The translations under genes were made by a program, and so were the position numbers. Of a stretch of DNA of 64,000 nucleotides, positions 41,573 to 50,699 are shown one piece after another. The first letter of the stretch is position 1. Every line of letters begins with the position of its first letter. The notes beneath the pieces are model-generated. The model saw nothing but the letters and a program-made list of their open reading frames with translations. It was not told the DNA's origin and ran no database searches. Source of the DNA: Bin87 sp965220505 (lineage in GTDB: Bacteria > Chloroflexota > Dehalococcoidia > Lucifugimonadales > UBA3495); NCBI GenBank assembly GCA_965220505.1, contig CBDCQE010000001.1, positions 434,001 to 498,000 on the forward strand, read 5' to 3'.

Positions 41573-42904
41573 CTACAGCAGCGGCTTCATGGCCGGAGGA
41601 GGGCCGGAGGAACGCCGGCCGCCGCGCTTGCGCGGGTTTGAGGCGGCAACCGGATCGCTGGCCACCGGTGCGGCCGGGATTTCCCGGGGGACACCATCGG
41701 ACTCAGGGGACGCGGGATGATGGCCGGCCGTAGCCGTCAAGTGGCCGCCGGCCAGAGAGATGTCAAGGTGGGTGCCGTCGGAAACCTGCTCGGGCGAAGT
41801 GAGCACGGCGCCGTCGCCAGACAGGCGGACGACGGCGTAACCGCGTCGCAGGGTATCGGCGGGGTTGAGCGCGCCCAATTTCCCTACCAACGTGGCAACG
41901 TCCCGCCCGGCCAGCGAGTGGCGATGACGAATGGACGCTGCGGCGCGTTCCGCGAATTCGTCGACGCGGCGGCGCATGGAGGCAACGTCGGGCGCGCGAC
42001 GCTGTAGGCGCTGCTGGTGGAAGAGAACCGATGACCGGAGACGGTCGACGTGACCCACCACCACCGACGTCATATGCTGCCGCGCGCCGAAAATGTCGGC
42101 CATGAGTTGGTTGCGGTCAGGGGTAACCAGTTCGGCGGCAGCCGATGGCGTGGGAGCGCGGCTGTCGGCAACCTCGTCAGCGATGGTGGTGTCGGTCTCG
42201 TGGCCGACGCCGGAGACAATGGGGATGCTGCTGGCGAAGATGGCGCGAGCGACCTCCTCCGAATTGAAGCACCACAGGTCTTCAAGAGACCCGCCGCCGC
42301 GCGCGACTATGATGACGTCGGCCATGCCCTCGTCGTTGAGCGATCGGATTGCGTCGGCGATTAACTCGCCGGCCCCGTCGCCCTGGACGGAAGTGGGAGA
42401 CAGGCGCAACTCGGCGAGGGGGTAACGCCGCATGACGACGTTACGGATGTCTTGCCAGACCGCGCCGCTGGGCGAAGTGACCACGCCGATGACCCTGGGG
42501 AAAACCGGCACCGGCCGTTTCCGGGAAGGGTCGAAAAGGCCCTCGGCCGCCAACTGCTGTCGGAGGCGAGCCAACTCCAGAGCCAGGGCGCCGGCGCCCA
42601 CGGGGAGCACGGCTGAAACCTGCATGTTGGCTTCGCCCGACGGCGGGTAGAAGGTGAAGTTTCCGCCGGCGAGGATTTCCTGACCATCTTCCAGGTATTC
42701 CTGGCCAGAGCGGCCGCGGAACATGACACAGCGGATGCTGCTGCCGTCCTCGCGCAGGGTGAAGTAGGAATGGCCGGATGCGACGGTGCGGAGGTTGGCA
42801 ATCTCGCCCTGGACGGTCAGGCGTGAGAGAAGGCCGTCCGACTCAAGCTTGTCCTTGAGATAGACGGCCACCTGGCTGACGGTGTGAACTACCGGCGACA
42901 GCAT
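41573..42904 (-). CDS. xseA: Exodeoxyribonuclease VII large subunit
   Basis: A 443-residue subunit with an N-terminal OB-fold (VQGEIANLRTVASGHSYFTL) followed by the catalytic domain: VIGVVTSPSGAVWQDI, VIIVARGGGSLEDLW, FNSEEVARAI, SGVGHETDTTIADEVADSRA. ExoVII degrades single-stranded DNA from both ends. The C-terminal region after about residue 395 is low-complexity and basic. It lies between efp and xseB in the same operon, 37 bp after efp. The start is the ATG at 42904. Confidence 0.96.
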   Translation of the reverse strand: MLSPVVHTVSQVAVYLKDKLESDGLLSRLTVQGEIANLRTVASGHSYFTLREDGSSIRCVMFRGRSGQEYLEDGQEILAGGNFTFYPPSGEANMQVSAVLPVGAGALALELARLRQQLAAEGLFDPSRKRPVPVFPRVIGVVTSPSGAVWQDIRNVVMRRYPLAELRLSPTSVQGDGAGELIADAIRSLNDEGMADVIIVARGGGSLEDLWCFNSEEVARAIFASSIPIVSGVGHETDTTIADEVADSRAPTPSAAAELVTPDRNQLMADIFGARQHMTSVVVGHVDRLRSSVLFHQQRLQRRAPDVASMRRRVDEFAERAAASIRHRHSLAGRDVATLVGKLGALNPADTLRRGYAVVRLSGDGAVLTSPEQVSDGTHLDISLAGGHLTATAGHHPASPESDGVPREIPAAPVASDPVAASNPRKRGGRRSSGPPPAMKPLL

Positions 42905-42941
42905 GGAGCGGCACCGATTACGACGCGCAAGATTTCCTGAT

Positions 42942-43508
42942 CTACGAAACGCGTTCGGAGTAGGTCCCGTTGCGGGTATCGACCTTCACGCGGGTGCCCG
43001 GGGTGATGAACATCGGGACGGTGATGCGCAGGCCGGTTTCCAGGGTGGCCGGTTTGTTGCCGCCCTGGGCTGTGTCACCCTTGAAGGCGGGCGGCGTGTC
43101 CACGACTTCAAGCTCGACGTGGATGGGGAGGTTCACGTTGATGGGGTTGCCCTTGTAGAACACCAGTTCGACCATCATGCTTTCGGTCAGGTAGCCCAGA
43201 GTGTCGCCCAGTTGGTCTGCGGTGAGCTCGTGTTGATCGAAGGTTTCCTGGTCCATGAAGTAGTAGCTCGACCCGTCGGTGTAGAGATACTGGGTCTCGC
43301 GGTTGTCGACCTCGGCCAAACTGAAAGCGGTGTCGTACCGTTGGAAAGTGCGCTCGATGACGGTGCCACTGACCAAATTCCGCATCTTGATGCGGGTAAC
43401 GGGAGCGCGCTGCTGCATCTTGTGACGCTCGTAATCCATGACCTGCCAAGGCTGGTTCTCGAGTTCGATCACCATCCCCTTGTTGAGGTCGCTGAAGTTT
43501 ATGCTCAT
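42942..43508 (-). CDS. efp: Elongation factor P, atypical tip loop
   Basis: A 188-residue EF-P with the normal three beta domains: KOW-like N-terminal (SDLNKGMVIELENQPWQV), OB (NRETQYLYTDG, YYFMDQETF) and C-terminal OB (PIHVELEVVDTPPAFKGD, AQGGNKPATLETG, VPMFITPGTRVKVDT). EF-P relieves ribosomes stalled at polyproline. In the domain I loop, where E. coli has P-G-K34-G, this protein has K30-M-Q-Q-R34-A-P. Aligned without gaps, the modified lysine position is Gln33, followed by Arg34. No EpmA, EpmB, EarP or YmfI-like gene is seen in the window. It follows aroQ by 44 bp. Confidence 0.95.
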   Translation of the reverse strand: MSINFSDLNKGMVIELENQPWQVMDYERHKMQQRAPVTRIKMRNLVSGTVIERTFQRYDTAFSLAEVDNRETQYLYTDGSSYYFMDQETFDQHELTADQLGDTLGYLTESMMVELVFYKGNPINVNLPIHVELEVVDTPPAFKGDTAQGGNKPATLETGLRITVPMFITPGTRVKVDTRNGTYSERVS

Positions 43509-43552
43509 ATCGGAAATCCCCCGGGCGGTTCGCCGACCGCAGATGACGGGCG

Positions 43553-43999
43553 CTAACCGGACTCGTCGGCAATGATGCCGGCCAACGCTTCCAGTGCAGC
43601 AGTATAGCCTCTCCAACCGAGCCCGGCAATTTGGCCGCGGGCAGTGTCGGCCAACACCGAATGGCGTCGCCACTCCTCGCGGGCGTGGATGTTGCTGAGG
43701 TGGACCTCGATGACGGGGACGCCGGCGTCGGTGAGAGCGTCCTTCAGCGATAGGCCGTAATGGGTCAGCGCGCCGGCGTTGATGACGACGCCGTGGATGG
43801 AACCAGCGCATTCCTGGAGCTTGTCGATCAGCGCGCCCTCGTGGTTGGACTGGAAACATTCCACGGAGACGTCCAACGTGGCGGCGCGGTCGCTGATGCG
43901 GCGATTGATCTCGTCCAGGGTAAGGACGCCGTAATGGTGTCGGTCGCGGCGGCCCAGGGCGTTGAGGTTGGGTCCGTGAAGAACGAGGATGCTGGTCAT
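43553..43999 (-). CDS. aroQ: 3-dehydroquinate dehydratase, type II
   Basis: A 148-residue flavodoxin-like enzyme of the shikimate pathway. It has VLHGPNLNALGRRDRHHYG, where the catalytic Tyr of the YG motif is present, ECFQSNHEGALIDKL, VINAGALTHYGLSLKDAL, and the His loop PVIEVHLSNIHARE. The length is typical. Its ATG overlaps the stop of the upstream recombinase gene (ATGA), so translation is coupled, and efp follows. Confidence 0.95.
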   Translation of the reverse strand: MTSILVLHGPNLNALGRRDRHHYGVLTLDEINRRISDRAATLDVSVECFQSNHEGALIDKLQECAGSIHGVVINAGALTHYGLSLKDALTDAGVPVIEVHLSNIHAREEWRRHSVLADTARGQIAGLGWRGYTAALEALAGIIADESG

Positions 44000-45027
44000 T
44001 CTTCTTGGGGCGCCTGGTCGGTGTCGGGATCGGATTCGGACGCGGAGGCGAGGGGATGGAAGTCCATGTAGGCGCGGCGGGCTTCCTGCTTGGTGATGTG
44101 GGTGTAGAGTTGGGTGGTGGACACGCTGCTGTGGCCGAGGAGTTCCTGGATCACGCGGAGGTCGGCGTCGCCCTCGAGCATGTGGCTGGCGAAACTGTGC
44201 CGCAGGGTGTGGGTGTGGATGCCGTCCTTGAGGCCGGCGCGGGCGGCGTAATCCCGCACGATTTTCTCGATGCTGCGGCGGGACAGGCGGCCGCCGTAGC
44301 GATTGACGAACAGCGGATCGCTGTGGGCGCCGGTGGCGGCGAAATGGGGCCGGCCGTCCTCCAGGTAGCGGTCCAACGCATCCTGGGCGGGAGCGCCGTA
44401 CAGGGTCCAGCGTTCCTTGTCGCCCTTGCCGCGGACGAGAATCTCGCGGCGATCATGGTAGATGTCACCCAGATTCATGCCCTGCAACTCCGCCAGACGA
44501 ACGCCGCAGGCGTACAGGACCTCGAGGATGGCGCGGTCCCTGAGACCGGACGGGGTGTCATCGTCGGGCGCAGCCAGCAGGCGGCTGGCCTCCTGCTTTC
44601 CAAGGAAGCTGGGCAGGGGCTTTTCCACCTTGACCGGGAACGAACGAGCCGACGGAACCGGCGTGGAACTGAACCAACCCTCCTGGACCAGGAAATTGTA
44701 GAAAGTGCGGAGAGCGGTGAGCTTGCGGACGATGCTGACGCGGGCGTATCCGGCAGGCCGAGGGCCGTCGGATCTACCAGCGGTGGCGAGGAAGGCGACG
44801 TATCCTCGGAGGAGTTGGCGATCCATGTCGCGCAGGCCGTGGCCCTTGCGCCGGCAGTAGTCCAGAAAGGTGTGCAGGTCGTCGACGTAGATGCGCCGGG
44901 TGTTGTCGGACAGCGCGCGCTGCCCGGTGAGGTAGAGCCCGTAACGCTCCAGCAGGTCGGCGGTGGCCGGAGCGCAACTCCTGGAGTCCCGCGGCAGGGC
45001 CGCGAGGTCTGTTGGGCTAGCCGCCAA
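43996..45027 (-). CDS. xerC: Tyrosine recombinase, XerC/XerD type
   Basis: A 343-residue site-specific recombinase. The N-terminal SAM-like core-binding domain is at about 20-115 (NTRRIYVDDLHTFLDYC). The catalytic set is complete: Arg in ACGVRLAEL, Lys in GKGDKER, HTLRHSFASHML, LLGHSSVSTTQLYTH with the nucleophilic Tyr. Xer enzymes resolve chromosome dimers at dif. The position in a topA operon favours a housekeeping role over an integrase of a mobile element. The best start is a TTG at 45027, inside the last codons of topA, with GGAG ten bases upstream; no ATG is available before conserved sequence. XerC versus XerD cannot be decided. Confidence 0.9.
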   Translation of the reverse strand: MAASPTDLAALPRDSRSCAPATADLLERYGLYLTGQRALSDNTRRIYVDDLHTFLDYCRRKGHGLRDMDRQLLRGYVAFLATAGRSDGPRPAGYARVSIVRKLTALRTFYNFLVQEGWFSSTPVPSARSFPVKVEKPLPSFLGKQEASRLLAAPDDDTPSGLRDRAILEVLYACGVRLAELQGMNLGDIYHDRREILVRGKGDKERWTLYGAPAQDALDRYLEDGRPHFAATGAHSDPLFVNRYGGRLSRRSIEKIVRDYAARAGLKDGIHTHTLRHSFASHMLEGDADLRVIQELLGHSSVSTTQLYTHITKQEARRAYMDFHPLASASESDPDTDQAPQEE

Positions 45028-47464
45028 CGCCAGCCAACTCCGGAGCGGCGCTGGAGGTTGCCTCGCTGGGCTCGGTCGTGGGCGGGTCGCCCTTCCACTT
45101 GCAATCGGTACAGCGGGCGCGACCACGGGCGGCGGTGACCAGCATGCCCCCGCAATCGGGGCACGGAGCCACAAGGGGCTCGGTGTTCACCAGGAACTCG
45201 CATTCCGGATAGCGGGCGCAGCCCCAGAAGGGCCGACCGGATTTCCGGGCGCGACGCTGCACGAGGTCCCCGCCGCACTTGGGACAGGGCACGTCACTCT
45301 TGGTGACGATGTTGCGGCGGTTGTCGCACGGGTTGTCTTCGGCGTTGTACCCGGTGCAGGCCAGGAAACGCCCGTAGCGTCCGGTCTTGATGACCATGGG
45401 GCGCTCACATTTCTCGCAAATCTCGTCGGTGGGCTCGTCGGGCGGGCGTTCGGCGTTGTCCCGCATGTTGCGCGTGTTCTGGCAGGCGGGATAGCCGCTG
45501 CACGCGAGGAACCTGCCGAAGCGACCCATCATCATGGTCATGGGTCGACCGCATTTTTCGCACGAAGGAGTGAAGGCCTGCTCGGCGAGATTGACCGCTT
45601 GGTGGAAGGGGCCATAGAAGTCGCGGAGCATGGGAACCCAGTCCTGTTCGCCCTGGGCAACGCTGTCCAGGTCCTCCTCCATCTTGGCGGTGAACTCGGG
45701 GGCCATCACGTCGGCGAACCGCTCGGTGAGGAGGTCGGTGACCGTGCAGCCCAACTCGGTGGGAGACAGCCGCCGCTGCTCGCGCTGGACGTATTCCCTT
45801 TCGACCAGGGTAGCGATGGTGGGCGCGTAGGTGCTGGGGCGACCGATGCCCTTTTCCTCCATCTCGCGGATCAGCGTGGCCTCGGTGAACCGGGGAGGAG
45901 GCTGGGTGAAGTGCTGGTTGGCCTCGAGCTTCTGGTTTTTCAGACCGTCGCCGGCGGCCAATTCGGGGAGGGCATTTTCGCCGCCATCGGCGGCATCATC
46001 GCGTCCTTCGAGGTAGACGGCGCGAAAGCCGGGGAATTTGAGGACGGAGCCCGTCGCGCGGAAACGGAACACGCTATCCGAAGGCGCGACGCAATGGGCG
46101 TCGATCTCCACGGTGGTCGCTTCCAGCATGGCGTCGGCCATCTGGCTGGCGACCATGCGCTCCCAGATCAGGGTGTAAAGGCGCAACTGGTCTCTGTCCA
46201 GGTAGGCGGCCATGGCCTGGGGCGTGCGGCCCACCGACGTGGGACGTATGGCCTCGTGGGCTTCCTGGGCGTTCTTGCTGCGGGTCCGGTACGCGCGCGG
46301 TTTGTCCGGCACGTACTCCTTGCCGAAGCGCTGACGGACGTAATCGCGGGTTTCGCGCACCGCGGTATCGGCGACGTTGACGCTGTCGGTACGCATGTAA
46401 GTGATGAGGCCGACCGAACCTTCGCTGCCGACGTTCAGGCCCTCGTAGAGCTGCTGGGCCAGCGCCATAGTCCGCTGGGCGGTGAACCGCAGCTTGCGCC
46501 CAGCATCCTGCTGGAGGGTGCTGGTGATAAAGGGTGGGGCGGGACGCTGGCGGCGCGGCTTCTTTTCCACCTTGTCGACGGAGTAGGCGGCGCCCTGGAG
46601 TTCGGCTTCCAGGCCGCGGGCCGTGGCTTCGTCGTTGATGCTCAGCTTGCGCGATCCCTTCCGGGAATGCAGCGTCGCGGTGAAGAGATTGGCTGGGAGA
46701 TTGGGATCGGTATCCTTGTGGAGTTCTGCCTCCAGCGACCACCATTCCTGCGGCACAAAGGCGATGATTTCCCGTTCGCGGTCGACGATCATGCGCAGGG
46801 CGGCGGACTGCACGCGCCCGGCCGATAGCCCAAGCTTGACCTTGAGCCAGAGCAACGGGCTGATTTCGTACCCCACCAGGCGGTCCAGGATGCGCCGGGC
46901 CTGCTGGGCATTGACGAGTTGCATGTCAATTTCGCGGGGATGCTCGAACGCCTCCTCGACCGCCTGCTTGGTGATCTCGTGGAACACGACGCGCTTGGGG
47001 GGCTTTTCGAACTTGTCCCAGCCGGCCGCGGCCTGCAGGTGCCAGGAGATGGCCTCGCCTTCCCGATCAGGGTCGGTGGCCAGGAAGATGTCCGAAGCCT
47101 TGGCCCCGGCTTCCTTGAGCTCCTTGACCAGGTCGCGCTTGTCTTTCATAGTGAGGTACTTGGGGTTGAAATCCTGATCGGTGTCGACGCCGAGGGTGGA
47201 CTTGGGCAGGTCGCGCACATGACCCATGGAGGCGGTGACCAGGTACTTGTTGCCCAGGATCTGGCCGACGGTGCGGGCCTTGGCCGGTGATTCGACGACG
47301 ACGAGACGCTTGCCCTTGGAGGAAGGCATACGGGCGGCGCGGCCGGCGGCGGAGGCCTGGGAACCGGACTTGGCGGCGGCGCGTGATCCGGATCGCCGGG
47401 ACTGACCGGTACGACCCTTGGTTGTCCGAGTGGTTTTAGCCGAGGTTCCTGTCTTGGGCGGCAT
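45017..47464 (-). CDS. topA: DNA topoisomerase I (type IA)
   Basis: An 815-residue enzyme that relaxes negative supercoils. A basic Lys/Arg/Ser/Thr-rich N-terminal extension of about 50 residues precedes the TOPRIM domain (KRLVVVESPAKARTVGQIL, then DIFLATDPDREGEAISWHL). The active-site Tyr is in GLITYMRTDSVN. The C-terminus has four zinc-ribbon modules: CEKCGRPM ... CSGYPAC, CEKCERPM ... C, CPKCGGDL ... CARYPEC, CPDCGGML ... CTDC. It lies 20 bp after dprA, and the xer gene starts inside its end. Confidence 0.97.
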   Translation of the reverse strand: MPPKTGTSAKTTRTTKGRTGQSRRSGSRAAAKSGSQASAAGRAARMPSSKGKRLVVVESPAKARTVGQILGNKYLVTASMGHVRDLPKSTLGVDTDQDFNPKYLTMKDKRDLVKELKEAGAKASDIFLATDPDREGEAISWHLQAAAGWDKFEKPPKRVVFHEITKQAVEEAFEHPREIDMQLVNAQQARRILDRLVGYEISPLLWLKVKLGLSAGRVQSAALRMIVDREREIIAFVPQEWWSLEAELHKDTDPNLPANLFTATLHSRKGSRKLSINDEATARGLEAELQGAAYSVDKVEKKPRRQRPAPPFITSTLQQDAGRKLRFTAQRTMALAQQLYEGLNVGSEGSVGLITYMRTDSVNVADTAVRETRDYVRQRFGKEYVPDKPRAYRTRSKNAQEAHEAIRPTSVGRTPQAMAAYLDRDQLRLYTLIWERMVASQMADAMLEATTVEIDAHCVAPSDSVFRFRATGSVLKFPGFRAVYLEGRDDAADGGENALPELAAGDGLKNQKLEANQHFTQPPPRFTEATLIREMEEKGIGRPSTYAPTIATLVEREYVQREQRRLSPTELGCTVTDLLTERFADVMAPEFTAKMEEDLDSVAQGEQDWVPMLRDFYGPFHQAVNLAEQAFTPSCEKCGRPMTMMMGRFGRFLACSGYPACQNTRNMRDNAERPPDEPTDEICEKCERPMVIKTGRYGRFLACTGYNAEDNPCDNRRNIVTKSDVPCPKCGGDLVQRRARKSGRPFWGCARYPECEFLVNTEPLVAPCPDCGGMLVTAARGRARCTDCKWKGDPPTTEPSEATSSAAPELAGVGG

Positions 47465-47484
47465 ATGAAAAGTTCGTCTCCAGT

Positions 47485-48669
47485 TCAGGCGACCAGTTGG
47501 TAATGCATGGTCCCAACTTGTCTGACCAGACCCTTGAGCTCAAGCATGGTGAGCAGACCGCTGATTTCCGCGATGGGCCGGCCGCTGAGGGTTACCAGGT
47601 CGTCGATGTGTACCGGTTCCCTGGCGATGTGTTGAAGCAGTTCAGCCTCGTCGGTATCGGGGGGTTCCGAGGCGGTGGGCTGACATTCTATCGGATCATG
47701 GTAACGGGCGCGCGCTGTTTCTGCACTGCCATTCGCGCCAGATTTGGCGGACAGTTCCAGGGGGATCTGTCGTTCCGAGGTTTCCAGTCCGATTTCTACC
47801 AGTATATCGTTTACGTTGCAAACCAGCTTTGCGCCCTCGCGAATCAGGCGGTTGGTAAGCCGGCTGGATTTCGAGTATACGCTGCCCGGGACGCAGAAAA
47901 TCTCACGGTTCTGCTCCAGGGCGTGGTAAACGGTCCACCGGGTGCCGCTGGTCTCTCCGGCCTCGGTGACCAGCGTGCCGAGAGTCATGCCGCTGATGAT
48001 GCGGTTGCGCCGGGGAAAGTTTGACGCTTCCGGCCGGACGCCCAGGGGAAATTCGCTGATGATGGCGCCGCCCTCGGCGACGATCTGCTCGGCCAGCCGC
48101 AGGTTTTCGCGGGGGTAAACGGTGTTCAACCCGTTTCCAAGCACGGCGACCGTCGTGCCGCCGACATCCACGGTGGCCTGGTGGGCGCGGGCGTCGATGC
48201 CCAAGGCGAGGCCGCTGACCACGACCACCCCGTGGGCGGCCAGGGACGAGCACAGATCGGCGGTGACCCGACAGCCGTAATCCGTCGGGCGCCGTGTGCC
48301 GACAACGGCGATGGACGGCGCGTCGACGGCGGGCAGCGTCCCCCGCACGTAGAGCACTGGCGGCGCGTCGTCGGTCTCTTTCAGTCGCTGCGGATAGGCA
48401 GGGTCGTGCCAATTGAGGGCCGAAACTCCGGCGTCGTGGAGCCGGGACAATTCCTGATCCGGTGAGGACGTTTCCCGGGCGTCGATGATGGATTGGGCGA
48501 CCGCGCGGCCCACTCCCGCGGCTCGCAGGTCGCGCGCGGGAGCCTCCCACGCCGCCGACAGGTCGCCAAGGAAGAAGGATTCGAGGAGGCGGAAACGGGC
48601 GGAACCCAGGCGGGGGACGCGGCTCAAGGCAACCCAATAGCCCAGGGGATCAGTTCGAGTGGCGCTCAT
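47485..48669 (-). CDS. dprA: DNA processing protein DprA
   Basis: A 394-residue protein. A SAM/helix-hairpin-like N-terminus is followed by the Rossmann-like DprA core: SIAVVGTRRPTDYGCRVTAD, VVSGLALGIDARAHQ, TVAVLGNGLNTVYPREN, and ISEFPLGVRPEASNFPRRNR. A winged-helix domain closes the protein (about 330-394). DprA loads RecA onto incoming single-stranded DNA in transformation and is kept in many non-competent bacteria. The ATG at 48669 is only seven bases after an extended -10, so the mRNA may be leaderless. It heads the long minus-strand operon. Confidence 0.95.
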   Translation of the reverse strand: MSATRTDPLGYWVALSRVPRLGSARFRLLESFFLGDLSAAWEAPARDLRAAGVGRAVAQSIIDARETSSPDQELSRLHDAGVSALNWHDPAYPQRLKETDDAPPVLYVRGTLPAVDAPSIAVVGTRRPTDYGCRVTADLCSSLAAHGVVVVSGLALGIDARAHQATVDVGGTTVAVLGNGLNTVYPRENLRLAEQIVAEGGAIISEFPLGVRPEASNFPRRNRIISGMTLGTLVTEAGETSGTRWTVYHALEQNREIFCVPGSVYSKSSRLTNRLIREGAKLVCNVNDILVEIGLETSERQIPLELSAKSGANGSAETARARYHDPIECQPTASEPPDTDEAELLQHIAREPVHIDDLVTLSGRPIAEISGLLTMLELKGLVRQVGTMHYQLVA

Positions 48670-48676
48670 CGCAGGG

Positions 48677-48685
48677 ATTCTAGCA
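48677..48685 (-). promoter_or_regulatory. Candidate extended -10 promoter for the dprA operon (leaderless)
   Basis: On minus, TGC followed by TAGAAT (5 of 6), seven bases before the dprA ATG, so transcription would begin at or within one base of the start codon. No -35 and no ribosome-binding site are seen. Confidence 0.5.
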
Positions 48686-48813
48686 CAGGGTTTGAGCGGG
48701 AACGGCGGGATTGTGTCAGTGATTTCGATAGATACCGTGGACCGAAGAAGGAGAATTGGCACTGACGATGTGCGGCTCATACGTGGCTCGGAAGTCTCGG
48801 GCGTAACCCTTTT

Positions 48814-48960
48814 CGTAAATCGTCAGAAGCAGGATTTTCGGGATTTTATGATTTGGCAGGATTGGGAGATTCCATCACAGAACCGTTCCAATCTTGGTAA
48901 TCCTCAAATCTTGAAAATCCTGCTTCTGACGTTTCTCCGCCGCAAACTAGATAGGCGTGA
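48814..48960. repeat. Repeat C (full copy): 19-bp inverted arms
   Basis: Perfect arms cgtcagaagcaggattttc (48821-48839) and gaaaatcctgcttctgacg (48913-48931) enclose 73 bp with secondary short repeats (ggcaggattggga, ttccaatcttgg). It is followed by tttctccgccgcaaactag. Related copies are at 8526-8596 (inverted half) and 26701-26816. It lies in the 447-bp gap between divergent dprA and the GMC gene; a REP A palindrome is at 49034-49053. The rest of the gap shows no gene. Confidence 0.88.
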
Positions 48961-49033
48961 GGCTCGCAGGTTTCTTGCCCGTGCAATCAGGGTCGGCTAG
49001 TATTGCGGCCAGTGAACTGCGCGCAGCAACGTG

Positions 49034-49053
49034 GATTCCGGCGAAAGCCGGAG
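49034..49053. repeat. REP palindrome A
   Basis: attccggc-gaaa-gccggagt followed by gacgaaatgac, upstream of the GMC gene. Confidence 0.8.
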
Positions 49054-49116
49054 TGACGAAATGACCCTGGAACGACGAAATGACGCCGACAGGACGGATT
49101 GGATTAGGAGGTCCCG

Positions 49117-50661
49117 ATGCGATACGACTATATCGTGGTGGGCGCCGGCTCGGCCGGATCGACCATTGCCACTCGCCTCTCCGAAGACCCGGACAAGAGC
49201 GTACTGCTACTGGAGGCGGGGCCGGACTACCCCGACTTCAACCACCTGCCGGATGACCTGAAACTGGGTAACAACGTTTTCTTTTCGGCCTATGGCCCGC
49301 ACAGTTGGGCGTACAACGCCCGGGTGACGGCGCAACAGACCGACCTGGTGATCCCTAGAGGAAAGGCCACCGGAGGCTCCTCGGCCATCAACGGGCAGGT
49401 TCTGTATCGGGGCATCCCGGAGGACTACGACCGGTGGGCGGAATGGGGCAACGACGAGTGGGGCTACACCAGCGTGCTGCCGTTTTTCCGCCGGATGGAA
49501 AACGACCATGATTTCCAGGACGACTGGCACGGGACGGACGGCCCCATCCCGGTGCGGCGGTATCGCCGGGACGAATGGCTGCCGCACTCGGTGGCTTTCA
49601 AAGAGGCGGCATTGGCGCTGGGTTTCAACGATGATCCTGACCAGAATCACCCGGAATCGACGGGCGTGTCGCCGCGGGCGCGCAACACCCTGGACGGGGT
49701 CAGGATCAGCACCGCGCTGGCCTACCTGAATCTGGCGCGCCACCGGCTGAACTTCACGTTGCGGGCGAACGTGCAGGCCTGCCGGGTGGTATTCGACGGC
49801 ACGCGGGCCGTGGGAGTTGAGGTGGAGAGCGGCGGGGAGCGGTTCGTCGTGGAGGGCGACCAAGTCGTGGTGAGCAGCGGGGCCATCGCGTCGCCGCAAT
49901 TGCTGCTGTTGTCGGGCGTCGGGCCGGCGGACCACCTGCGCGAGGTTGGCATCCCGGTGGTGCACGAGTTGCCGGGGGTGGGCCAGAACCTGCGGGACCA
50001 TCCCTCGGCGTGCGTGCTGTTCCGCGCTGCCGGGGATCGCCCGGACGTGCAGGCGGCGGCGATCCAGGTTGGCCTCAGGTACACCGTTGAGGACTCGTAC
50101 CTGCGCAACGACATGCAGATTTCGCCGCTGCTGATGACCTCGGAGCACCGGCCGGCGCAGGTGGTGATCGACGATGACGAAAACTACATCGGGATCAGCG
50201 CGAGCCTGCAACTGGCGCTGGGCAAGGGTGAGCTGAGGCTCAAGTCCAACGACCCGCTGGAGTACCCGTTCCTGGACTACAACTACTACGAGGAGCCGTT
50301 TGACCTGGAGCGGATGCGCAAGGCCATTCGCACTTGCGTCGAGATCGGAGAGCACCCGTCCTACCGGGAAATCCTGCTGGAGCGGGTCAATCCGGTCGAT
50401 GCCGATTTGACGTCGGACGGGGCGCTGGACGACTGGCTGATGCGAAACTCAGGCACGTCGCACCACGTTTCGGGGACGTGCAAGATGGGGCCGGCCAGCG
50501 ACGGCATGGCCGTGGTGGATCAGCAGGGACGGATCCACGGATTGGAGAACATCCGGGTAGCGGACGCGTCCATCATGCCGGACTGCATCCGGGCGAACAC
50601 CAACGCGACCACGATCATGATTGGCGAGAAGGTGGCGGACTACATTCGCACGGGCAGATAA
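49117..50661 (+). CDS. GMC family oxidoreductase
   Basis: A 514-residue FAD-dependent glucose-methanol-choline oxidoreductase. The FAD motif is YIVVGAGSAGSTIATRL, followed by LLLEAGPDYP, RGKATGGSSAING (GMC signature 1) and SSGAIASPQLLLLSGVGP (signature 2). The catalytic pair is in NSGTSHHVSGTCKMGP, and the C-terminal FAD loop contains DASIMPDCIRANTNATTIM. It probably oxidises an alcohol to an aldehyde, with choline-dehydrogenase-like or other primary alcohol substrates; no betaine genes are near. RBS AGGAGG precedes the ATG at 49117. It is convergent with an SMP-30 lactonase gene. Confidence 0.93.
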   Translation: MRYDYIVVGAGSAGSTIATRLSEDPDKSVLLLEAGPDYPDFNHLPDDLKLGNNVFFSAYGPHSWAYNARVTAQQTDLVIPRGKATGGSSAINGQVLYRGIPEDYDRWAEWGNDEWGYTSVLPFFRRMENDHDFQDDWHGTDGPIPVRRYRRDEWLPHSVAFKEAALALGFNDDPDQNHPESTGVSPRARNTLDGVRISTALAYLNLARHRLNFTLRANVQACRVVFDGTRAVGVEVESGGERFVVEGDQVVVSSGAIASPQLLLLSGVGPADHLREVGIPVVHELPGVGQNLRDHPSACVLFRAAGDRPDVQAAAIQVGLRYTVEDSYLRNDMQISPLLMTSEHRPAQVVIDDDENYIGISASLQLALGKGELRLKSNDPLEYPFLDYNYYEEPFDLERMRKAIRTCVEIGEHPSYREILLERVNPVDADLTSDGALDDWLMRNSGTSHHVSGTCKMGPASDGMAVVDQQGRIHGLENIRVADASIMPDCIRANTNATTIMIGEKVADYIRTGR

Positions 50662-50699
50662 GTCGGCGCCCGTCTTACGGGCGCTGGAATAGAATCAAT

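Noticed and set aside
43996..45027. Tyrosine recombinase as part of an integrated element
   Set aside because: It lies inside a housekeeping operon overlapping topA and aroQ, and no attachment sites or cargo genes are seen.
43996..45174. N-terminal extension of the Xer recombinase from 45174
   Set aside because: The upstream part overlaps topA codons and reads as shadow sequence; a TTG at 45027 with a ribosome-binding site fits the family length.
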